Origin: Anthopleura xanthogrammica
Taxonomy: Eukaryota > Cnidaria > Anthozoa > Actiniaria > Actiniidae
Reading direction: 5' to 3'
Length of the DNA: 64,000 bases
Assembly (NCBI GenBank): GCA_964019055.1
Contig: OZ025212.1
Location: 9,539,109 to 9,603,108 of the forward strand
Made by a program: the position numbers and the translations under genes. This document shows positions 20,301 through 33,689 of this stretch, piece by piece. Positions within the stretch are counted from its first letter, which is position 1; each line of letters begins with the position of its first letter. A model generated the notes under the pieces. That model ran no database searches and was not told the origin of the DNA. It worked only from the letters and a program-made list of their open reading frames with translations.

Positions 20301-23300
20301 GTGATCAAAATTGGCAAATTTCAAAATCGTAAAGTGCCTATCTTTGTAGCTGCGCATGCGCGGGCACCAAAACTAGGGGAAGACTGCCGAATTTTCACAA
20401 GATAAACGTGACCATGTATAGGTAGAATCGTGCCAGCAATCCATTTCCGTGATCAGAATTGGCAAATTCCAAAATCGTAAAGTGCCTATCTTTGTAGCTG
20501 CGCATGCGCGGGCACCAAAACTAGGGGAAGACTGCCGAATTTTCACAAGATAAACGTGACCATGTATAGGTAGAATCGTGCCAGCAATCCATTGCCATGA
20601 TCAAAATTGGCAAATTCCAAAATCGTAAAGTGCCTAACTTTGTAGCTGCGCATGCGCGGGCACCCAAACTAGGGGAAGACTGCCGAATTTTCACAAGATA
20701 AACGTGACCATGTATAGGTAGAATCGTGCCAGCAATCCATTTCCGTGATCAAAATTGGCAAATTCCAAAATCGTAAAGTGCCTATCTTTGTAGCTGCGCA
20801 TGCGCGGGCACCAAAACTAGGGGAAGACTGCCGAATTTTCACAAGATAAACGTGACCATGTATGGGTAGAATCGTGCCAGCAATCCATTTCTGTGATCAA
20901 AATTGGCAAATTCCAAAATCGTAAAGTGCCTAATTTTGTAGCTGCGCATGCGCGGGCACCCAAACTAGGGGAAGACTGCCGAATTTTCACAAGATAAACG
21001 TGACCATGTATAGGTAGAATCGTGCCTGCAATCCATTTCCGTGATCAAAATTGGCAAATTCCAAAATCGTAAAGTGCCTTACTTTGTAGCTGCGCATGCG
21101 CGGGCACCAAAACTAGGGGATGACTGCCGAATTTTCTCAAGATAAACGTGACAAGGTATAGGTAGAATCGTGCCAGCAATCCATTTCCGTGATCAAAATT
21201 GGCAAATTCCAAAATCGTAAAGTGCCTAACTTTGTAGCTGCGCAAGCGCGGGCACCAAAACTAGGGGAAGACTGCCGAATTTTCACAAGATAAACGTGAC
21301 CATGTATAGGTAGAATCGTGCCACCAATCCATTTCCGTGATCAAAATTAGCAAATTCCAAAATCGTAAAGTGCCTAACTTTGTAGCTGCGCATGCGCGGG
21401 AACCAAAACTAGGGGAAGACTGCCGAATTTTCACAAGATAAACGTGACAAGGTATAGGTAGAATCGTGCCAGCAATCGATTTCCGTGATCAAAATTGGCA
21501 AATTCCAAAATCGTAAAGTGCCTAACTTTGTAGCTGCGCATGCGCGGGCCACAAAACTAGGAGAAGACTGCCGAATTTTCACAAGATAAACGTGACAAGG
21601 TATAGGTAGAATCGTGCCAGCAATCGATTTCCGTGATCAAAATTGGCAAATTCCAAAATCGTAAAGTGCCTAACTTTGTAGCTGCGCATGCGCTGGCACC
21701 AAAACTAGGGGAAGACTGCCGAATTTTCACAAGATAAACGTGACCATGTATAGGTAGAATCGTGCCACCAATCCATTTCCGTGATCAAAATTAGCAAATT
21801 CCAAAATCGTAAAGTGCCTAACTTTGTAGCTGCGCATGCGCGGGAACCAAAACTAGGGGAAGACTGCCGAATTTTCACAAGATAAACGTGACAAGGTATA
21901 GGTAGAATCGTGCCAGAAATCCATTTCCGTGATCAAAATTGGCAAATTCCAAAATCGTAAAGTGCCTAACTTTGTAGCTGCGCATAGGCGGGCACCAAAA
22001 CTAGGCGAAGACTGCCGAATTTTCACAAGGTAAACGTGACCATGTATAGGTAGAATGGTAAAGGCAATCCATTTCCGTGATCAAAATTGGCAAATTCCAA
22101 AATCGTTAAGTGCCTAACTTTGTAGCTGCGCATGCGCGGGCACCAAAACTAGGGGAAGACTGCCGAATTTTCACAAGATAAACGTGACAAGGTATAGGTA
22201 GAATCGTGCCAGCAATCCATTTCCGTGATCAAAAGTGGCAAATTCCAAAATCGTAAAGTGCCTAACTTTGTAGCTGCGCATGCGCGGGCACCAAAACGAG
22301 GGGAAGACTGCCGAATTTTCACAAGATAAACGTGACCATGTATGGGTAGAATCGTGCCACCAATCCATTTCCGTGATCAAAATTAGCAAATTCCAAAATC
22401 GTAAAGTGCCTAACTTTGTAGCTGCGCATGCGCGGGCACCAAAACTAGGGGAAGACTACCGAATTTTCACAAGATAAACATGACAATGTATAGGTAGAAT
22501 CGTGCCAGCAATCCATTTCCGTGATCAAAATTGGCAAATTCCAAAATCGTAAAGTGCCTAACTTTGTAGCTGCGCATGCGCGGGCACCAAAACTAGGGGA
22601 AGACTGCCGAATTTTCACAAGATAAACGTGACCATGTATAGGTAGAATCGTGCCAGCAATCCATTTCCGTGATCAAAATTGGCAAATTCGAAAATCGTAA
22701 AGTGCCTAACTTTGTAGCTGCGCATGCGCGGGCACCAAAACTAGGGGAAGACTTCCGAATTTTCACAAGATAAACGTGACCATGTATAGGTGGAATCGTG
22801 CCAGCAATCCATTTCCGTGATCAAAATTGGCAAATTCCAAAATCGTAAAGTGCCTAACTTTGTAGCTGCGCATGCGCGGGCACCAGAACTAGGGGAAGAC
22901 TGCCGAATTTTCACAAGATAAACGTGACAAGGTATAGGTAGAATCGTGCCAGCAATCCATTTCCGTGATCAAAATTGGCAAATTCCAAAATCTTAAAGTG
23001 CCTATCTTTGTAGCTGCGCATGCGCGGGCACGAAAACTAGGGGAAGACTGCCGAATTTTCACAAGATAAACGTGACAAGGTATAGGTAGAATCGTGCCAG
23101 CAATCCATTTCCGTGATCAAAATTGGCAAATTTCAAAATCGTAAAGTGCCTATCTTTGTAGCTGCGCATGCGCGGGCACCAAAACTAGGGGAAGACTGCC
23201 GAATTTTCACAAGATAAACGTGACAAGGTATAGGTAGAATCGTGCCAGCAATCCATCTCCGTGATCAAAATTGGCAAATTCGAAAATCGTAAAGTGCCTA

Positions 23301-26300
23301 ACTTTGTAGCTGCACATGCGCGGGCACCAAAACTAGGGGAAGACTGCCGAATTTTCACAAGATAAACGTGACCATGTATGGGTAGAATCGTGCCAGCAAT
23401 CCATTTCCGTGATCAAAATTGTCAAATTCCAAAATCGTAAAGTGCCTTACTTTGTAGCTGCGCATGCGTGGGCACCAAAACTAGGGGAAGACTGCCGAAT
23501 TTTCACAAGATAAACGTGACCATGTATAGGTAGAATCGTGCCTGCAATCCATTTCCGTGATCAAAATTGACAAATTCCAAAATCGTAAAGTGCCTAACTT
23601 TGTAGCTGCGCATGCGCGGGCACCAAAATTAGGGGAAGACTGCCGAATTTTAACAAGATAAACGTGACAAGGTATAGGTAGAATCGTGCCAGCAATCCAT
23701 TTCCGTGATCAAAATTGGCAAATTCCAAAATCGTAAAGTGCCTAACTTTGTAGCTGCGCATGCGCGGGCACCAAAACTAGGGGAACACTGGCGAATTTTC
23801 ACAAGATAAACGTCACCATGTATAGGTAGAATCGTGCCAGCAATCCATTTCCGTGATCAAAATTGGCAAATTTCAAAATCGTAAAGTGCCTATCTTTGTA
23901 GCTGCGCATGCGCGGGCACCAAAACTAGGGGAAGACTGCCGAATTTTCACAAGATAAACGTGACAAGGTATAGGTAGAATCGTGCCAGCAATCCATCTCC
24001 GTGATCAAAATTGGCAAATTCCAAAATCGTAAAGTGCCTAACTTTGTAGCTGCGCATGCGCGGGCACCAAAACTAGGGGAAGACTGCCGAATTTTCACAA
24101 GATAAACGTGACCATGTATGGGTAGAATCGTGCCAGCAATCCATTTCCGTGATCAAAATTGTCAAATTCCAAAATCGTAAAGTGCCTTACTTTGTAGCTG
24201 CGCATGCGTGGGCACCAAAACTAGGGGAAGACTGCCGAATTTTCACAAGATAAACGTGACCATGTATAGGTAGAATCGTGCCTGCAATCCATTTCCGTGA
24301 TCAAAATTGACAAATTCCAAAATCGTAAAGTGCCTAACTTTGTAGCTGCGCATGCGCGGGCACCAAAATTAGGGGAAGACTGCCGAATTTTCACAAGATA
24401 AACGTGACAAGGTATAGGTAGAATCGTGCCAGCAATCCATTTCCGTGATCAAAATTGGCAAATTCCAAAATCGTAAAGTGCCTAACTTTGTAGCTGCGCA
24501 TGCGTGGGCACCAAAACTAGGGGAAGACTGCCGAATTTTCACAAGATAAACGTGACAAGGTATAGGTAGAATCGTGCCAGGAATCGATTTTCGTGATCAA
24601 AATTGGCAAATTCCAAAATCTTAAAGTGCCTATCTTTGTAGCTGCGCATGCGCGGGCACGAAAACTAGGGGAAGACTGCCGAATTTTCTCAAGATAAACT
24701 TGACCATGTATAGGTAGAATCGTGCCAGCAATCCATTTCCGTGATCAAAATTGGCAAATTCCAAAATCGTAAAGTGCCTAACTTTGTAGCTGCGCATGCG
24801 CGGGCACCGAAACTAGGGGAAGACTTCCGAATTTTCACAAGATAAACGTGACCATGTATAGGTAGAATCGTACCAGCAATCCATTTCCGTGATCAAAATT
24901 GACAAATTCCAAAATCGTAAAGTGCCTAACTTTGTAGCTGCGCATGCGCGTGCACCAAAACTAGGGGAAGACTGCCGAATTTTCACAAGATAAACGTGAC
25001 AAGGTATAGGTAGAATCGTGCCAGCAATCCATTTCCGTGATCAAAATTGGCAAATTCCAAAATCGTAAATTGCCTAACTTTGTAGCTGCGCATGCGCGGG
25101 CACCAAAACTACGGGAAGACTGCCGAATTTTCACAAGATAAACGTGACAAGGTATAGGTAGAATCGTGCCAGGAATCGATTTTCGTGATCAAAATTGGCA
25201 AATTCCAAAATCTTAAAGTGCCTATCTTTGTAGCTGCGCATGCGCGGGCACGAAAACTAGGGGAAGACTGCCGAATTTTCTCAAGATAAACGTGACCATG
25301 TATAGGTAGAATCGTGCCAGCAATCCATTTCCGTGATCAAAATTGGCAAATTCCAAAATCGTAAAGTGCCTAACTTTGTAGCTGCGCATGCGCGGGCACC
25401 GAAACTAGGGGAAGACTGCCGAATTTTCACAAGATAAACGTGACCATGTATAGGTAGAATCGTACCAGCAATCCATTTCCGTGATCAAAATTGACAAATT
25501 CCAAAATCGTAAAGTGCCTAACTTTGTAGCTGCGCATGCGCGTGCACCAAAACTAGGGGAAGACTGCCGAATTTTCACAAGATAAACGTGACAAGGTATA
25601 GGTAGAATCGTGCCAGCAATCCATTTCCGTGATCAAAATTGGCAAATTCCAAAATCGTAAAGTGCCTAACTTTGTAGCTCCGCATGCGCGGGCACCAAAA
25701 CCAGGGGAAGACTGGCGAATTTTCACAAGATAAACGTCACCATGTATAGGTAGAATCGTGCCAGCAATCCATTTCCGTGATCAAAATTGGCAAATTTCAA
25801 AATCGTAAAGTGCCTATCTTTGTAGCTGCGCATGCGCGGGCACCAAAACTAGGGGAACACTGCCGAATTTTCACAAGATAAACGTGACAAGGTATAGGTA
25901 GAATCGTGCCAGCAATCCATCTCCGTGATCAAAATTGGCAAATTCCAAAATCGTAAAGTGCCTAACTTTGTAGCTGCGCATGCGCGGGCACCAAAACTAG
26001 GGGAAGACTGGCGAATTTTCACAAGATAAACGTCACCATGTATAGGTAGAATCGTGCCAGCAATCCATTTCCGTGATCAAAATTGGCAAATTTCAAAATC
26101 GTAAAGTGCCTTTCTTTGTAGCTGCGCATGCGCGGGCACCAAAACTAGGGGAAGACTGCCGAATTTTCACAAGATAAACGTGACCATGTATGGGTGGAAT
26201 CGTGCCAGCAATCCATTTCCGTGATCAAAATTGGCAATTTCCAAAATCGTAAAGTGCCTAACTTTGTAGCTGCGCATGCGCGGGCACCAAAACTAGGGGA

Positions 26301-29300
26301 AGACTGCCGAATTTTCACAAGATCAACGTGACCATGTATGGGTAGAATCGTGCCAGCAATCCATTTCCGTGATCAAAATTGTCAAATTCCAAAATCGTAA
26401 AGTGCCTTACTTTGTAGCTGCGCATGCGTGGGCACCAAAACTAGGGGAAGACTGCCGAATTTTCACAAGATAAACGTGACCATGTATAGGTAGAATCGTG
26501 CCTGCAATCCATTTCCGTGATCAAAATTGACAAATTCCAAAATCGTAAAGTGCCTAACTTTGTAGCTGCGCATGCGCGGGCACCAAAACTAGGGGAAGAC
26601 TGCCGAATTTTCACAAGATAAACGTGACAAGGTATAGGTAGAATCGTGCCAGGAATCCATTTCCGTGATCAAAATTGGCAAATTCCAAAATCGTAAAGTG
26701 CCTAACTTTGTAGCTGCGCATGCGCGGGCACCAAAACTAGGGGAAGACTGCCGAATTTTCACAAGATAAACGTGACCATGTATAGGTAGAATCGTGCCAG
26801 CAATCCATTTCCGTGATCAAAATTGACAAATTCCAAAATCGTAAAGTGCCTAACTTTGTAGCTGCGCATGCACGGGCACCAAAACTAGGGGAAGACTGCC
26901 GAATTTTCACAAGATAAACGTGACAAGGTATAGGTAGAATCGTGCCAGCAATCCATTTCCGTGATCAAAATTGGCAAATTCCAAAATCGTAAAGTGCCTA
27001 ACTTTGTAGCTCCGCATGCGCAGGCACCAAAACTAGGGGAAGACTGGCGAATTTTCACAAGATAAACGTGACCATGTATAGGTAGAATCGTGCCAGCAAT
27101 CCATTTCCGTGATCAAAATTGGCAAATTCCAAAATCGTAAAGTGCCTAACTTTGTAGCTGCGCATGCGCGGGCACGAAAACTTGGGGAAGACTGCCGAAT
27201 TTTCACAAGATAAACGTGACCATGTATAGGTAGAATCGTGCCTGCAATCCATTTCCGTGATCAAAATTGGCAAATTCCAAAATCGTAAAGTGCCTAACTT
27301 TGTAGCTGCGTATGCGCGGGCACCAAAACTAGGGGAAGACTACCGAATTTTCACAAGATAAACGTGACCATGTATAGGTAGAATCGCGCCAGCAATCCAT
27401 TTCCGTGATCAAAATTGGCAAATTCCAAAATCGTAAAGTGCCTAACTTTGTAGCTGCGTATGCGCGGGCACCAAAACTAGGGGAAGACTACCGAATTTTC
27501 ACAAGATAAACGTGACCATGTATAGGTAGAATCGCGCCAGCAATCCATTTCCGTGATCAAAATTGGCAAATTCCAAAATCGTAAAGTGCCTAACTTTGTA
27601 GCTGCGTATGCGCGGGCACCAAAACTAGGGGAAGACTACCGAATTTTCACAAGATAAACGTGACCATGTATAGGTAGAATCGCGCCAGCAATCCATTTCC
27701 GTGATCAGAAATTGCAAATTCCAAAATCTTTAAGTGCCTATCTTTGAAGCCGTGCATGCGCGGGCACCAAAACTAGGGGAAGACTGCCGAATTTTCACAA
27801 GATAAACGTGACAAGGTATAGGTAGAATCGTGCCAGCAATCCATTTCCGTGATCAAAATTGGCAAATTCCAAAATCGTAAAGTGCCTAACTTTGTAGCTC
27901 CGCATGCGCGGGCACCAAAACTAGGGGAAGACTGCCGAATTTTCACAAGATAAACGTGACAAGGTATAGGTAGAATCGTGCCAGCAATCCATTTCCGTGA
28001 TCAAAATTGGCAAATTCCAAAATGGTAAAGTGCCTAACTTTGTAGCTGCGCATGCGCAGGCACCAAAACTAGGGGAAGACTGCCGAATTTTCACAAGGTA
28101 AACGTGACCATGTATAGGTAGAATGGTAAAGGCAATCCATTTCCGTGATCAAAATTGGCAAATTCTAAAATCGTTAAGTGCCTTACTTTGTAGCTGCGCA
28201 TGCGCGGGCACCAAAACTAGAAAAAGACTGCCGAATTTTCACAAGATAAACTTGACCATGTATAGGTAGAATCGTGCCAGCAATCCATTTCCGTGATCAA
28301 AATTGGCAAATTCGAAAATCGTAAAGTGCCTAACTTTGTAGCTGCGCATGCGCGGGCAACAAAACTAGGGGAAGACTTCCGAATTTTCACAAGATAAACG
28401 TGACCATGTATGGGTGGAATCGTGCCAGCAATCCATTTCCGTGATCAAAATTGGCAAATTCCAAAATCGTAAAGTGCCTATCTTTGTAGCTGCGCATGCG
28501 CGGGCACCAAAACTAGGGGAAGACTGCCGAATTTTCACAAGATAAACGTGACCATGTATAGGTAGAATCGTGCCAGCAATCCATTTCCGTGATCAAAATT
28601 GACAAATTCCAAAATCGTAAAGTGCCTAACTTTGTAGCTGCGCATGCGCGGGCACCAAAACTAGGGGAAGACTGCCGAATTTTCACAAGATAAACGTGAC
28701 AAGGTATAGGTAGAATCGTGCCAGCAATCAATTTCTGTGATCAAAATTGGCAAATTCCAAAATCGTAAAGTGCCTATTTTTGTAGCTGCGCATGCGCACA
28801 CCAAAACTAGGGGAAGACTGTCGAATTTTCACAAGATAAACGTGACAAGGTATAGGTAGAATCGTGCCAGCAATCCATTTCCGTGATCAAAATTGGCAAA
28901 TTCCAAAATCGTAAAGTGCCTAACTTTGTAGCTCCGCATGCGCGGGCACCAAAACTAGGGGAAGACTGCCGAATTTTCACAAGATAAACGTGACAAGGTA
29001 TAGGTAGAATCGTGCCAGCAATCCATTTCCGTGATCAAAATTGGCAAATTCCAAAATCGTAAAGTGCCTAACTTTGTAGCTGCGCATGCACGGACACCAA
29101 AACTAGGGGAAGACTGCCGAATTTTCACAAGATAAACGTGACCATGTATAGGTAGAATCGTGCCAGCAATCCATTTCCGTGATAAAAATTGGCAAATTCC
29201 AAAATCGTAAAGTGCCTTACTTTGTAGCTGCGCATGCGCGGGCACCAAAACTAGAAAAAGACTGCCGAATTTTCACAAGATAAACGTGACCATGTATAGG

Positions 29301-32300
29301 TAGAATCGTGCCAGCAATCCATTTCCGTGATCAAAATTGGCAAATTCGAAAATCGTAAAGTGCCTAACTTTGTAGCTGCGCATGCGCGGGCAACAAAACT
29401 AGGGGAAGACTGCCGAATTTTCATAAGAGAAACGTGACAAGGTATAGGTAGAATCGTGCCAGCAATCCATTTCCGTGATCAAAATTGGCAAATTCCAAAA
29501 TCGTAAAGTGCCTAACTTTGTAGCTGCGCATGCGCGGGCACCAAAACTAGGGGAAGACTGCCGAATTTTCACAAGATAAACGTGACCATTTAAAGGTAGA
29601 ATCGTGCCAGCAATCCATTTCCGTGATAAAAATTGGCAAATTCCAAAATCGTAAAGTGCCTTACTTTGTAGCTGCGCATGCGCGGGCACCAAAACTAGAA
29701 AAAGACTGCCGAATTTTCACAAGATAAACGTGACCATGTATGGGTGGAATCGTGCCAGCAATCCATTTCCGTGATCAAAATTGGCAAATTCCAAAATCGT
29801 AAAGTGCCTATCTTTGTAGCTGCGCATGCGAGGGCACCAAAACTAGGGGAAGACTGCCGAATTTTCACAAGATAAACGTGACCATGTATAGGTAGAATCG
29901 TGCCAGCAATCCATTTCCGTGATCAAAATTGACAAATTCCAAAATCGTAAAGTGCCTAACTTTGTAGCTGCGCATGCGCGGGCACCAAAATTAGGGGAAG
30001 ACTGCCGAATTTTCACAAGATAAACGTGACCATGTATAGGTAGAATCGTGCCAGCAATCCATTTCCGTGATAAAAATTGGCAAATTCCAAAATCGTAAAG
30101 TGCCTAACTTTGTAGCTGCGCATGCGCGGGCACCAAAACTAGGGGAAGACTGCCAAATTTTCACAAGATAAACGTGACCATGTATAGGTAGAATCGTGCC
30201 AGCAATCCATTTCCGTGATAAAAATTGGCAAATTCCAAAATCGTAAAGTGCCTTACTTTGTAGCTGCGCATGCGCGGGCACCAAAACTAGAAAAAGACTG
30301 CCGAATTTTCACAAGATAAACGTGACCATGTATAGGTAGAATCGTGCCAGCAATCCATTTCCGTGATCAAAATTGGCAAATTCGAAAATCGTAAAGTGCC
30401 TAACTTTGTAGCTGCGCATGTGCGGGCAACAAAACTAGGGGAAGACTTCCGAATTTTCACAAGATAAACGTGACCATGTATGGGTGGAATCGTGCCAGCA
30501 ATCCATTTCCGTGATCAAAATTGGCAAATTCCAAAATCTTAAAGTGCCTAACTTTGTAGCTGCGCATGCGCGGGCACCAAAACTAGGGGAAGACTGCCGA
30601 ATTTTCACAAGATAAACGTGACCATGTATAGGTAGAATCGTGCCAGCAATCCATTTCCGTGATCAAAATTGACAAATTCCAAAATCGTAAAGTGCCTAAC
30701 TTTGTAGCCGCGCAGGCGCGGGCACCAAAATTAGGGGAAGACTGCCGAATTTTCACAAGATAAACGTGACAAGGTATAGGTAGAATCGTGCCAGCAATCC
30801 ATTTCCGTGATCAAAATTGGCAAATTCCAAAATCGTAAAGTGCCTATTTTTGTAGCTGCGCATGCGCACACCAAAACTAGGGGAAGACTGCCGAATTTTC
30901 ACAAGATAAACGTGACAAGGTATAGGTAGAATCGTGCCAGCAATCGATTTCCGTGATCAAAATTGGCAAATTCCAAAATCGTAAAGTGCCTAACTTTGTA
31001 GCTGCGCATGCGCGGGCACCAAAACTAGGGGAAGACTGCCGAATTTTCACAAGATAAACGTGACAAGGTATAGGTAGAATCGTGCCAGCAATCCATTTCC
31101 GTGATCAAAATTGGCAAATTCCAAAATCGTAAAGTGCCTAACTTTGTAGCTGCGCATGCGCACACCAAAACTAGGGGAAGACTGCCGAATTTTCACAAGA
31201 TAAACGTGACAAGGTATAGGTAGAATCGTGCCAGCAATCCATTTCCGTGATCAAAATTGTCAAATTCCAAAATCGTAAAGTGCCTAACTTTGTAGCTGCG
31301 CATGCGCGGGCACCAAAACTAGGGGAAGACTGCCGAATTTTCACAAGAGAAACGTGACAAGGTATAGGTAGAATCGTGCCAGCAATCCATTTCCGTGATC
31401 AAAATTGGCAAATTCCAAAATCGTAAAGTGCCTAACTTTGTAGCTGCACATGCGCGGGCACCAAAACTAGGGGAAGACTGCCGAATTTTCACAAGATAAA
31501 CGTGACCATGTATAGGTAGAATCGTGCCAGCAATCCATTTCCGTGATAAAAATTGACAAATTCCAAAATCGTAAAGTGCCTTACTTTGTAGCTGCGCATG
31601 CGCGGGCACCAAAACTAGAAAAAGACTGCCGAATTTTCACAAGATAAACGTGACCATGTATAGGTAGAATCGTGCCAGCAATCCATTTCCGTGATCAAAA
31701 TTGGCAAATTCGAAAATCGTAAAGTGCCTAACTTTGTAGCTGCGCATGCACGGGCACCAAAACTAGGGGAAGACTGCCGAATTTTCACTAGATAAACGTG
31801 ACAAGGTATAGGTAGAATCGTGCCAGCAATCCATTTCCGTGATCAAAATTGGCAAATTCCAAAATCGTAAAGTGCCTAACTTTGTAGCTCCGCATGCGCA
31901 GGCACCAAAACTAGGGGAAGACTGGCGAATTTTCACAAGATAAACGTGACCATGTATAGGTAGAATCGTGCCAGCAATCGATTTCCGTGATCAAAATTGG
32001 CAAATTCCAAAATCGTAAAGTGCCTAACTTTGTAGCTGCGCATGCACGGGCACCAAAACTAGGGGAAGACTACCGAATTTTCACTAGATAAACGTGACAA
32101 GGTATAGGTAGAATCGTGCCAGCAATCCATTTCCGTGATCAAAATTGGCAAATTCCAAAATCGTAAAGTGCCTAACTTTGTAGCTGCGCATGCGCGGGCA
32201 CCAAAACTAGGGGAAGACTGCCGAATTTTCACAAGATCAACGTGACCATGTATAGGTAGAATCGTGCCAGCAATCTATTTCCGTGATCAAAATTGGCAAA

Positions 32301-33689
32301 TTCCAAAATCGTAAAGTGCCTAACTTTGTAGCTGCGCATGCGCGGGCACGAAAACTAGAGGAAGACTGCCGAATTTTCACAAGATAAACGTGACCATGTA
32401 TAGGTAGAATCGTACCAGCAATCCATTTCCGTGATCAAAATTGGCAAATTCCAAAATCGTAAAGTGCCTAACTTTGTAGCTGCGCATGCACGGGCACCAA
32501 AACTAGGGGAAGACTGCCGAATTTTCACTAGATAAACGTGACAAGGTATAGGTAGAATCGTGCCAGCAATCCATTTCCGTGATCAAAATTGGCAAATTCC
32601 AAAATCGTAAAGTGCCTAACTTTGTAGCTGCGCATGCGCGGGCACCAAAACTAGGGGAAGACTGCCGAATTTTCACAAGATAAACGTGACCATGTATAGG
32701 TAGAATCGTGCCAGCATTCAATTTCCGTGATCAAAATTGACAAATTCCAAAATCGTAAAGTGCCTAACTTTGTAGCTGCACATGCACGGGCACCAAAACT
32801 AGGGGAAGACTGCCGAATTTTCACAAGATAAACGTGACCATGTATAGGTAGAATCGTGCCAGCAATCCATTTCCGTGATCAAAATTGGCAAATTCCAAAA
32901 TCGTAAAGTGCCTAACTTTGTAGCTCCGCATGCGCAGGCACCAAAACTAGGGGAAGACTGGCGAATTTTCACAAGATAAACGTGACCATGTATAGGTAGA
33001 ATCGTGCCAGCAATCGATTTCCGTGATCAAAATTGGCAAATTCCAAAATCGTAAAGTGCCTAACTTTGTAGCTGCGCATGCGCGGGCACGAAAACTAAAG
33101 GAAGACTGCCGAATTTTCACAAGATAAACGTGACCATGTATAGGTAGAATCGTACCAGCAATCCATTTCCGTGATCAAAATTGGCAAATTCCAAAATCGT
33201 AAAGTGCCTAACTTTGTAGCTGCGCATGCACGGGCACCAAAACTAGGGGAAGACTGCCGAATTTTCACTAGATAAACGTGACAAGGTATAGGTAGAATCA
33301 TGCCAGCAATCCATTTCCGTGATCAAAATTGGCAAATTCCAAAATCGTAAAGTGCCTAACTTTGTAGCTCCGCATGCGCGGGCACCAAAACTAGGGGAAG
33401 ACTGCCGAATTTTCACAAGATCAACGTGACCATGTATAGGTAGAATCGTGCCAGCAATCTATTTCCGTGATCAAAATTGGCAAATTCCAAAATCGTAAAG
33501 TGCCTAACTTTGTAGCTGCGCATGCGCGGGCACGAAAACTAGAGGAAGACTGCCGAATTTTCACAAGATAAACGTGACCATGTATAGGTAGAATCGTACC
33601 AGCAATCCATTTCCGTGATCAAAATTGGCAAATTCCAAAATCGTAAAGTGCCTAACTTTGTAGCTGCGCATGCACGGGCACCAAAACTA

